Below are positions 21,808-32,080 of a DNA stretch of 64,000 nt, in pieces (position 1 is the stretch's first letter; every line of letters starts with the position of its first letter). The position numbers were made by a program, and so were the translations under genes. The notes beneath the pieces were generated by a model. The model was not told the origin of the DNA. It did not search any database and worked only from the letters and a program-made list of their open reading frames with translations. Source of the stretch: Nigrospora sphaerica (lineage: Eukaryota; Ascomycota; Sordariomycetes; Amphisphaeriales; Apiosporaceae); assembly GCA_018287875.1 (NCBI GenBank), contig JAGVVL010000022.1, positions 3,782,001 to 3,846,000 of the forward strand, given 5' to 3'.

Positions 21808-24800
21808 GGGCGCCCGCAGGTGATATGCCCTCCGGACACAAAAATCTTCAGCTTTCTCGGGGCGGATTTGATAAGCAGCGGCGGCCACGATCACCAAGCT
21901 TGGCCACGATATGTCGAGGGAAGGAAACGAAGAGCCACCGGAGAGTAATTGGGGGCAGCAGAGCGCCTGCGAACCTTCCGGGAGCCGTCCTGCCCCCCCC
22001 AACGCTCCCGCCCTATGTAAAAGAAACCGACAGGCTGGAGCCTGCCAGGCGGTCTTCTTGTGCCAAGTAATACTGGAGCCACAAAATACACCATGATGGA
22101 CGCCTTGTGGTCCAAGTCTCCAGGGTGATGCGGTCCACTCGGCATCACACGGCGACGAAGCATGGAGCAATCGCCCCCCGGGTACGATGTTATTGGGGGT
22201 CTCATCCGCCTCAGGGGTTTATTTTTGTGGACTCGAAGTGGTCATATCCTGTCAGTTTTCGGATGCTGCGCCTATCGATAGCCTGGTTGGGCCAAAAAGC
22301 ACTTCACGTTGGTTTCAATTTGTGGTTCTTTGTGGGCCACAAGCCCCATTATGGTCGTGCGTCTGCTGGTAGCGAAATACAGGTTTGCTGTTCCAAGTCG
22401 CGCTGCGTAAGTGAGTACCCACTTGGTGGAGGTACCGTAAACTGGGCGCACGCAATCTGTCAAGTCGAGACTGGCAGACACATTTCCGTGTTTTATGCAC
22501 GTGGAAGGTATCACACAGCAGAGTTTGCGTGCACAGCTATCTTTATCATGTCAAGTGCCAAGGAACGGTTTCGGTGGCCACCTCTAGTTGATACGGGTTA
22601 GAATGAAGTACTCCGTGCGTAGTGGGGTTTACTATGTACACAGCAGTATGCATCCCGGGGCTTTTTACAACCTGTGGCTCAGGGGTTTGCAGGGCCCCAC
22701 TCTCAAGCGCGTAGGGATTCTCGTACAGATATGGTCCAATGCAAATAACAGACCAAGCATACCTTACTCAGTACATACGGACACCCATGATGACGAATGG
22801 GACTGCGGTGGTCTCGGCCCGGGTCTATGTTGAAGCGGGTCTTAAAGGGCCAGAAGGGCTATCCATTCCCCGGTACGCAAAGTACTTATGTAAACAAGCC
22901 TGGTGTACACTTCATACCTCCTACCCATAGCAGTGAAGAGTCAAGAGCAACAGATCCAAGCGTAGTTGAGAAAACAAGGTAGTGGACGCCCGTACACAGG
23001 CCTGCTGCAAAAGTGTCACTCAGTAGTTGGCTCATTCCTTCCACCGAATTTGGTACCGTCTTCTGAGACGGAAGCTCCGCTTTTCTCCGACTGCTGAAAA
23101 TAGCATGTTACTTTGACTTCCCAGTCCAATTATTACTACGTCTTTCTCGGTAGTCATCCTAAACTTCTCAGCTATTGTTGAGAGTTGAGGCCGTCGCAAG
23201 CTTTAGCGTTACTATCAAAGGAAAGTCCCGCCAAAACTCCTTGAAAGTTTGAGCAACATCCTGCGCCATGCGTTACGTATACAATAGTCTGGCTGCGGTA
23301 CTGAACGGGAAACGTCCATTCCGACTAAACTTTCGCCGTTTCGACTGGGTGGCGCAGCAAGGAACTTCATGCCAGCCACGTACTCTTGGCAGCACTTTAA
23401 GTGTAGAAATCGATCCTCCGGATGCGGAGCGCCCAGATGGCGTTCTTTGTGGACAAAATGCGACCGCGCAGTTTACTTCAATGTGCATCGTTAATTCAGA
23501 TGCTTCAAAATGCTTGAAAAAGAGGCTATCGTGTGGTTCGCTGGCGCTGCAATTGGCGCTGCGCACCAGAAGAGTAGGCCGCGTGGTACTGGATCCACTG
23601 GCAAAATTGTATTGGGGGCTGTATTGACAGTTCGCAGGTTGCTTGCGACGCCACCTAGTCGGAAAGGCAAAAATCTAGTCGCAATAGACGTTTTCGTAAT
23701 GAACACGCATAGCGTTGATTAGTACGCTACCACTGAAAAAGCAAGGCGGGAAGTTGGTTTTGTGAAGCCGACTTCTCCAGGCCTGTTACAAACCAGGAAT
23801 TGTTGATTTAAAAGCTGAAGCTGAAAAACTGCATAGAGGACAGTGAACATAGCTCAAGTTGCTTCTTAGTGAAGATGAAATCATACTATCTCTACCGGGA
23901 TAGCTAGAAACGGCCGAGGGATTAGGTAGGATAAGGTATGGTAGGGAAAGACGGATGTCCAGGAAAATACATTAGTCATACCTAGAAAAAGATGAAGCCC
24001 ATCTTAGGTTGATTCAAGTACGCGTTATCTATGCTCATTTATGTGGATGTGAAAAGGCGGGATTCAATCTCTTCGACTGACAAGAGCGTTCAGTGGCAAC
24101 AGCCAAGGCTGAAAGGAAGACCAGAAGATAGTAGCTAGGCCCTCGGTGTCGATGCGAGTTATACGGCGCTTGCCGCCGACTAGGCCAGCATTAGAGGCAC
24201 CGAGAGCATCTGGCCACTTCCCCGCGCAGTACTGACTTACTCTCGTTTTGGCTGCAAAGAATCTGGGCTTCATCATTTCGCTGGAAGTTTGTTTAGAATT
24301 TACGGTTTCCAGCAGGCTTGCGAGTGTCGTTAGGAAGACCAGAGTTATGGGTAGAATTAGGCAGTCTGATGCTACAGACATGGACGGCAAGGGCCACGAT
24401 GAGAGGTAGGAACGAGCCACACTGCATCGTGAGGTAGGACTCAAGAGTTACCAGTGCAATATATCGATTGGTCTTTGTATTCCACGATGCTTTTTCTCCT
24501 ACATTGATATAAAGTTACTCTACAATTAAGCTAGCCAAACAACCCAAAAAGGCATCAAATTCCATTACGGGGTATGAACCGTGTACGAGGTGTATAGTAG
24601 TTCGAGGGGAGAAAGTGACAACGCGCCACTGTTGACGGCATTCATGTCTACTCGGCTGAGAGACATTGTATCTAATAAGGGAGAGGTCCCGAGGGTAATG
24701 CGTGAGTACCGTGTGCGTCTTCGCCCTCCGCTGCCGCCGTGTCGCGCATCGATATCGGGGTCGCAATCTCGGTGGTCGAAGAGACTCTCTCTTAACAGGC

Positions 24801-24979
24801 TTGCCGCTCCAGTTGTTAAATACGGTCCCCTTCGATGAGCCTAGTGGAGCATGTAAAGAGAGCTAGCGTATTCAGGTTCGTACTCTCCAATGGCTACCTA
24901 CGTACTATGACTTCTAACATAAGATTTGAAAAGTGAAAAAAAAAAAAAACCTAAAGAGAACAACAAAAGAATAAATTCT
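21808..24979. other. Gene-poor, increasingly AT-rich stretch
   Basis: 21808-22300 is the upstream flank of the GT25-like gene. From about 22300 to 24970 many short ORFs occur on both strands, none with a motif. Stops are frequent and the base composition is lower in GC than in the genes. It resembles old mutated repeat DNA, but I recognise no transposon domain. The longest local ORF is minus 24064-24444, with a hydrophobic patch, and is not supportable on its own. Confidence 0.4.
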
Positions 24980-25066
24980 CTCCGATGCGGGGAATCGAAC
25001 CCCGAGCTTGACGGGTGGATGCTTTCCAATGAGAGCGTCAAATGTTAGCCATTACACCACATCGGA
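24980..25066 (-). tRNA. tRNA-Glu (anticodon CTC), intron-containing
   Basis: The coding strand begins TCCGATG and ends CATCGGA plus a G discriminator, giving a 7-bp acceptor stem. The D-arm (TGGTGTAATGGCTA) and T-arm (GGGGTTCGATTCCCC) match eukaryotic nuclear tRNA-Glu. The anticodon stem pairs TGACG with CGTCA, with loop C-T-CTC-A, so the anticodon is CTC and reads GAG. The gene is about 15 nt longer than a mature tRNA, and the extra bases lie just 3' of the anticodon, the canonical site of tRNA introns. CCA is not encoded, as expected in eukaryotes. A-rich sequence lies downstream: on the coding strand the flank reads T-rich (from about 24948 down to 24936), a good Pol III terminator. Confidence 0.93.
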
Positions 25067-26896
25067 TTGATTTGATGAAATTATTTTCCGTTAACATTGA
25101 ATAAACCGCGTAGATAGCTTCTGACTCGGACGGTGACGACCGCTTGTGGGTGAAGTCCATTACTTAACTTGAATCACTAGCCGGACAAAGAGCGATGCTT
25201 TGAGAGTCCACAATTTTCGTCTGGTAGTTGATACGAAATGCGCTGCAAGTAAGTCGATCCTGTATTGTATGTACACTGTTTTATCTATCGTGTTAACTTC
25301 TCCCGCTTCCACAGTTCAAACGCGTCCATCGCCCGGGCTCGAAGCCCAAGGAAGTCCAACCCCCCTGGCTGCTTTGCCCATCTGCCGGGGGATGGATACC
25401 AGGCCACTCCTACTTAAACTGCTCGAATGAAGCCCGTCAAGTACCAGTGCGCCATGTCGACGCAGAGGCCCGCCTCTACCTATGATGCCGTTCGGCACCC
25501 CATGCAGCTTGAAGATGACCAAGCCCATCGGGATATTGTCGTGGCAGCTGTGCTGAACCGAACTTGGACGGCCTGCCGAGGCTGGAGTCGAATGAGGGAA
25601 GCCTCAAGCTCGACCAGCAGCCTCTATCGGCCCCTTCCTTAATTCCACACCAGGCGAGCGTCCTCTGCCAAAGATCATCCTCGCAGTCGTGACTGCCCGT
25701 CTTTGCGACATGTGAGCTGCTCGTTCAGCTCGCTCTTAACCGGTGCAGGTTTCCTTTGCCAATCAGCAGGCAGAGTCCGGCGGCGCACGATTTGGATGCC
25801 GACCTTCACTGAAACCACGGACTACCCATTGCTGACACTCATACAATTTACCATCTCCCTCAGCAACACCCCTCTCTTTCTGCCAACCGAAGGAAATCGG
25901 ATGGGCAAGTCAGGATTCCGGACGAATGACATACGGCGTACCATGGATAGTTGTAGCCCATGTACCAAAGGTAATGGCGAGTCATCCCAGCGTCACGTTG
26001 GATTCGGTCCACTCAGTATCATCGCCTCCAGCTGGCAGCAAATCATGTTTGTCAGCATCGGTGATCAAATACCTCAGCAGACACGGGCTTGCCTCGACAA
26101 CTATTGCCAAAGCACCGTTGTCACAACCTTGACCAGTCACCGCGATTTCGTGAGTCCACATGAACCACACATAAACAAAATGGTTGGCGAAGAAGGTACC
26201 TGCGAGCTCAGACCAAAAAGACCACTGGTTGCCCTGTTTCCCCTACCACGCCAACATAGTGCCCCCCCCCTCCCCCTTCCACCGCTGAGGAAATCAATCC
26301 CTTCACAGACGAAAGACTCACGTCCTAGCAGTTGCATGGAATAATTGCATCGAATCACCGGGTGCCTGACTCAAGGTCGCTAACAAACAGTCCGGAGACT
26401 TCCTTGCTTCCGCCTGATCGACCTCCTATCCGGCCATTTCGACGTTGTCAAGCCGAGTGCCCAAATTATCATCTTGCAGGGCGTTTTGGCTGAAATATCT
26501 CTTTGGAAAGCCTCCTGTTCCCTTGGGTATTGCGCAGCTTGGCACGGCTTTCTTTTGTCTTTCCCCTCGACCTCGGCGTCCTCTCGCTTGCCGAGCTGCG
26601 AAACATTCATCATTCTTGCTAGCGATACAACCGCCCGGAAATCGACACTCTCCGAAAAACCCCATCTAGACACCGGCTTTGGTACGGTTACTGCCAAAAA
26701 TTTCAAAAGAATAGAATTGTTGCCTCTCTGGGCGTCGCACCTCACAAGCTCTCTCCCCGTCCGTATGTCACTTCTCTTTCCTAATGGCGACATTCCCTTG
26801 TTCACCCGGACCCATGATTTCTCTGACCAAGTTGAATCGGTTGCCGATTAACAAATAGTCTCAGCTACGGCAACACACGAGTCTGACTACGCCATC
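25067..26896. other. Intergenic, possible decayed coding fragment
   Basis: No intact gene found. The minus strand at about 25980-26170 has an open, partly protein-like stretch, but stops and frame changes surround it and no family is recognisable. The plus ORF at 25703-26344 has no motif. 26440-26890 precedes the next gene. Confidence 0.4.
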
Positions 26897-27628
26897 ATGT
26901 CCTCCAGGCACAAGCGCCACTACGCCCGGAGCGTTCTAGAAGCCCAGCCAGACCCCTGGGCCAGGCCTGCCACCAGAACGTCAGAACTCAGCGTCCTGGC
27001 CATGTACAATAGACTTGACCGAAAAGCCGCCCAGATGGAGGAGGAAAGGCCCGGAATCATACCCCTGGTGACGCCACTTCCGGAAGAGACTGACGACGAG
27101 CTCAACTACCTCTGTCAGGTAACGGATTCCGACTGGGGCAAAGGTGACACCGACGACTGGGTCACTGGTAGTTCGGCGGGCGGCGCACCTTCGGACGGCG
27201 AGAGCTCCCGCGCAGAAAGCAGCAGCTCCCGCACAGAAAGCAGCAGCTCCCGGGGAAGCAACAGCGACGACAATGACCCAGTGGCGGAAACCCAGTCTGT
27301 GAAAGATGGCGCCTGGTGGGTTGGCAAGCAGCCGGAGCGTTCTGTCAAGGAACCGAGGAGGCCTCGGCTATGGAACGTGCCGGACGACGGCACCGCAGCC
27401 CGACACCAGGACCGATTGGAGGCAGTTATCCACATGCGAAACTGCGTGGGCGAGCTTGGGAGCAGGTACCATCGGCGGGCCGACCTTGATATCCGTAATC
27501 TCAAGAAAGAGATCATTCAAAATACGCCACCACGTCAGTACCTGCGAAAGCCGCAGAATGCCAGCGACCCGGAGGAGGCTAGCTCTGTGGAGGAGGATCC
27601 CGCTGTGGGGGATGATCGCTTTCTATAG
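26897..27628 (+). CDS. Low-complexity acidic/Ser-rich protein, probably truncated
   Basis: An ORF of 243 residues with no recognised domain. It has a basic N-terminus, an acidic middle (about 65-95), a Ser-rich block with a seven-residue repeat (SSSRTES-like, about 103-122) and a C-terminal block of acidic hexapeptide repeats starting EEASSV, EEDPAV, GDDRFL. The stop TAG (27626-27628) lies exactly where the first codon (GAG) of the fourth hexapeptide should be. After it the same 18-bp repeat continues in frame for three units (to 27679), and the frame ends at TGA 27710-27712. So the ORF is probably shortened by a nonsense change. It sits between AT-rich blocks and is likely lineage-specific. 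No signal peptide or membrane segment; intracellular if expressed. Function unknown. Confidence 0.55.
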   Translation: MSSRHKRHYARSVLEAQPDPWARPATRTSELSVLAMYNRLDRKAAQMEEERPGIIPLVTPLPEETDDELNYLCQVTDSDWGKGDTDDWVTGSSAGGAPSDGESSRAESSSSRTESSSSRGSNSDDNDPVAETQSVKDGAWWVGKQPERSVKEPRRPRLWNVPDDGTAARHQDRLEAVIHMRNCVGELGSRYHRRADLDIRNLKKEIIQNTPPRQYLRKPQNASDPEEASSVEEDPAVGDDRFL

Positions 27629-27679
27629 GAGGATGCCTCTACGGAAGAGGATACCTCCATGGAGGAGGATACGGCCCGG
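27572..27679 (+). repeat. 18-bp coding tandem repeat, six units
   Basis: Six contiguous 18-bp units with consensus GAGGAGGAT plus nine more variable bases (acidic triplet plus three residues). Units begin at 27572, 27590, 27608, 27626, 27644 and 27662. Unit 4 starts TAG instead of GAG. The period and phase continue across the stop codon. Confidence 0.85.
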
Positions 27680-27712
27680 GTGAGACTTTGCTGTCATTGC
27701 TGGGTATGCTGA

Positions 27713-29871
27713 CCTTAAAGCAATGTTGCACATGGGTACGCGCAACTCAGGCTTGGAGGCAGGGGTACCTTTGAGAAGAAGTTGTGTTTCTTGCGTGTCT
27801 GCAAAATTTAGGCAACGGTCTGCGGGTGGTTTCTATGAGCGCTGGAGTTTTCTTTGCTCTTGGATCGAAATCGACGATTCGGCACGTCACGGGTTGGACG
27901 CAATCAGCGAGTAGGATTGGGTGTTGCACGGGACTGGGGGCTGGGTTGGTGAATCGGCGGTGGTAGTCACTTGGGCATGTTAAATTGGATCGTCCGGGTA
28001 TCAAACAGAAAGCGTTGCTTTCGGAGTCCATATATTATAAGCCACATCCCCCTTTCCCACTCGTATGATACCGAGGGCGGGTCCCATCGTAGTGCTTTAG
28101 ATAGCTTCTGAGCAGGTATGCACGTGCTTTCGTTCTCACGGCGTCACTTTTCATTGGAAGATGTCTCTCTTTTAGTAAGGATCTCGTGTCCAAGCAGATA
28201 TTCGACACAGTGTTTTCAAGACGTTCCTCGTCAACCAGGCTTCTAGGTGCTTTAGACGGAGTGCCGAGTTGGCGAGTAAAATACCCGCTTAGCCCTTAAG
28301 CAACAAACCCGCAGAGAACTCAGGATCCTTGCCGAAATCTTAATCTAGTACCTCCCGACTTTTCTTGAGATGGCGCCAAAAAGGGGGTGATTACCCTTTC
28401 ACGATGCCCTGGCACCCACAGGGACCAGATTAGTAAGGGACTATTCGCAAACGGAACCGACACGAATGGACTTTTATTTTGACCAAAATCCGTACAGATA
28501 AGAACTATTGTAGCAGTCAGGTGTTGCTGCATCTCTATAGCTGTCGCGTTTGATCCACTGCTTCGTACTGTGATGCCGGCATCAAGGACTCCAGTGTGAG
28601 GTTGACGGGCCCCCGAGACCCGTAATTTCTAGTTTACTATGATTTCTTTTTTTCTAAAGCCGAACACATACCGTTCTACCTGGAGTTTTCCAGAATAAAA
28701 GCACTAAGGGGTGTGACTTGATGCTAGGCAATATCGTTTCAACCAGCCAGGTCAAGAGGCTGACGTTATCGGCGGCAGTGCTTAGATAGCTCAAATATCT
28801 ATACGTCTCTTTTGATTAGAAGTTCTTTTTTTTCAGACTCATGATATAAACCGAGGGTAAGTAGGGAAATAAGAAAACACAACTTACCATCCGATCGTTG
28901 ATCTACAGTGCTACGGAGGTCAGACTTTAGTACGTGTACCACGTTGATGATACTGTGTTGCGGAACAGTCCAGTGGCAGCGCGATTGTCGATCGTGCGAA
29001 GTGCTCCTTGCGTTCACGACAGCCGCATGGTAAACTCAACCGAGGGCCTGAAAGTATGAGATCAGATTTCCCGCCGGTCGTGGTCCTGGATGTTTGTCTT
29101 CACCGTTGGAGAAAGACGGCCCGAAATCCTACTTCTATGCAACGAGCCCCGGAGTTTGGTTGGTGCGTTTCCGAGGGCACCGTCGAGGGTGTGAAGATTG
29201 TGGCGATGGGCGCGCGGGGGGTACAGCGGCGGAAATCAGGTAATTCGGGCAGTTCTAATTACTTTCTGGGGAGACTGGGTGGAAAGGACGGAAGCACATA
29301 AGCGCAATTAAGTTCTTATATTGGCACGCCTTATTTTTTCGGCGGCTCCAAAATGCCGTTGCGGGATGTAAGGGCTAGCCGACACACGCGCCCTAGGTCT
29401 CATATCAGCAGCACCTATTCGAGCCCGGTCGCTTCTTGCCTTTTGGTGTTGCATCAGTATGATCGCAAGGTTGAGCCTCGGTGCGACCTGTTCCGCTGCG
29501 GTACGTATAGCCTTTTTGGTTTCACCCGGGCCTGCAGGGCGTAAGCACTGGGTGACTTGGACTCCTGCAATGCAGGCATCGTAAAACGGCGACCACAGAG
29601 GGCGTCGCTTGGGCGCGGGCTGTTGTGCGATGTAACACCGTCGGCCCCCCCACATGCGTGCGTGTGCTTCAAGTAGTTTTCGGACGGGTCCTCTTGCGTC
29701 GTCCGTCCTGTCCCTCTTTTGTAGTCTTCATCCTGTTGTCTTCATCCTGTTCAGTGCGCCCCTTGTTGCCTCGTCGTCTCAAACAGCAACCATAGACCGG
29801 AGAACTGCTTTTGACGCGGACGGAACGGGATAAACCCACCAGCAGCGTGACCCCCACATCGGCCCGAGAAT
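27713..29871. other. AT-rich intergenic, no gene
   Basis: Mostly AT-rich with stops in all frames (about 27990-29000). A minus ORF at 29308-29655 (115 codons, with TKKAIRTAAEQVAPRLNLAI) looks partly protein-like but has no motif, no matching exons and no identifiable family. 29660-29871 is the leader/promoter region of the permease. Confidence 0.4.
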
Positions 29872-32080
29872 ATGTCGGCGAGTTCCGAGTCTCCGGCGCG
29901 CCGCGTCGATGCGGAGGCGTCGGCAGTGCAGGCGGAGCTTACGACGAGTGCCGACGGCGTCGTCTTGGCCAGCGACGCCGACGCCGGAGTCCTAGGTACG
30001 TGCCGCCTCGCCGCCGGCCCCTTGCCTACGTCCCACGGTGAAAAGCAGCCCGACTGACGGGCGCGCGCCGGCGCCCAGCGGCCATGGGCTACAAGCAGGA
30101 GCTCAAGCGCAACTTCCGCCCCGTCGAGGTCTTCGGCCTCGTCTTCTCGACCATGGGGCTCGTTCCGTCCATCGCGAGCACCGTGAGCTTTGCGCTGCCC
30201 GCCGGTCCGGCCGGCATGGTCTGGTCCTGGTTCCTCGCCTCGGGATGCATCTTCGTCGTCGCACTGGCACTGGCCGACCTGGCCAGCGCTTTCCCGACCG
30301 CGGGCGGACTGTGCGTGGATATACCGCCCTGCCTCTCCCCACTTAGTCACGAATATCTCTTCTCCTTTCCCCTGGCCAAGGGCTGTCTGCGGTGAGCTGG
30401 GGCTGTTATCGAAACAACACTGACCAGAGACTACAGGTACTGGTGGACCCACCACTTCAGCACGCCTTCGTTGCGTAACTACCTCTGTTTCTTGGTGGGA
30501 TACAGCAACAGCATCGGCAACATCGCCGGTGTGTGTAGTGTCGCCTACAGCTTCGCCCTGATGCTGTGTGCCGAGTAAGTTTCCGGGATCCGGCGCCCGT
30601 TCATGGAATATGTGACGCAGCATGACCTGCTGACGCATGATCAGGATCACCATCGCAACCGACGGCGCATGGGCGGCATCCGATGGAATCATCTACGCCG
30701 TCACCCTCGCCACCCTCTTGTTGCAGGGGCTTGTAGTCTCGACCATGCCCCGGTTCATGGGCCGCCTGCAGTCCGTCGCTACCGTACTCAACCTGGTCCT
30801 TATCCTTGCCACCATTGTCGCCCTGCCCGTCGGCCGCAAGGGCCAGCGCAACGACGGCGATTTCATCTTTGCCAAGGTCGAGAACTTCACCGGCTGGCCG
30901 ACGGGGTGGGCCTTCATGCTCGCTTGGCTATCGCCCATCTGGACGATTGCGAGCTTCGACTGCTGTGTACGTATCGCGCGACGGACCTGTCGTGAGCCGC
31001 TACTGTGCTGCTGACTGATCACCTCGCCAAGATCCATATAGCGGAAGAGGCGTCCAACGCCGCACAGGCTGTGCCCCTGGCCATCATATCGAATGGCGCC
31101 ATTGGTGGTACGTGTTTTCCCGATCGCTCATCTCGACAGGTTCTCACGCCACTGATAGCAATTCTCGGCTTTGTCGTCATGATCGTCCTCACAAGCTGCA
31201 TCGCTCCCGATATCGAAAGTGTCCTTGCCAGTAGCTACGGTCAGCCGGTAAGTATGCCCCGTTGCTGCCCGGACTCGCTACTTACCGCATTCGGGAGGTA
31301 GATGGCACAGATCTACTACGAAGCCCTTGGCAAACGAGGCGCCCTGGGCTTCGTTGCCTTCCTGTTCGTTGTCCAGTTCTTCATGGGTATATCCCTGGTC
31401 ATTGCCGCGTCACGGCAGCTTTGGGCCTTCTCCCGGGATGGCGGCTTGCCATTCTCGTCATATCTTCGCCATGTGGTGAGTAACCCGGCATACAACGTCG
31501 TGGAGACTTCCCGGCAGATTAACCGCCTATAATTTAGTCCAAAACGCATGGCTACATCCCTTTTCGCGCCATCTGGGCCTGCGTCTTCGTTGCCGCCGTG
31601 CTGGGCTTGCTGTGTCTGATCGCGCCCGCCGCAGCCAGTGCGCTTTTCTCCATGGCCGTGGCCGGCATCTACCTGGCATGGGGTTTGCCTATCTTGGCGC
31701 GCGTGGCCTGGGGCCGGACCATGTTCACGCCTGGGCCCATCTATACGGGCGACCGGTTCTCGGTGCCTATCGCCTACGGCTCCCTCGTTTACATGGCCTT
31801 CGCCGTTATCCTGGCCATGTTCCCCATCGGCGGCCCGAACCCGACGCCCCAGAACATGAACTACACCATCGTCGTCATCGTGGCTGTCTGGGGGGGCGCC
31901 TCGTTGTACTTCCTCCTCTCGGCCCGCAAGTGGTTCCGGGGTCCGAAGACGACGCTGGAGGGTGTCGATAGCGTCTCGCAGCATCTGCCAGCGGATGGCA
32001 TGGCTCAGCAGGCCCGGTTTAATAGCTCCCCGGAGGCTATCGTGACCAAGGGCGACCGTATCCGAGCCAAAACCGGATAA
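29872..32080 (+). CDS. APC-family amino acid/GABA/choline permease (ACT subfamily)
   Basis: Eight exons give 565 residues: 29872-29995, 30079-30310, 30437-30574, 30645-30966, 31032-31107, 31159-31247, 31302-31475, 31538-32080. All introns are 51-126 bp with GT...AG ends and every junction keeps frame. The protein has a Ser/Ala-rich cytosolic N-tail, then the APC signature start (FRPVEVFGLVFSTMGLVPSI), ALADLASAFPTAGGLYWW, CAEITIATDG, the conserved FDCCIHIAEEASNAAQAVP loop and SRQLWAFSRDGGLPFSSY, with about 12 hydrophobic segments in total. This pattern is typical of fungal GABA permease and choline transporter-like proteins (Uga4/Hnm1 group), which import amines or amino acids across the plasma or vacuolar membrane by proton symport. 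The substrate cannot be told from sequence. The junction at 30966/31032 gives Cys-Ile-His; other members often have Cys-Val-His. Confidence 0.9.

Noticed and set aside
25111..28111. 14-bp identical word (TAGATAGCTTCTGA) at 25111 and 28098
   Set aside because: A 14-bp match between two places in 64 kb is expected by chance; the flanks do not align.
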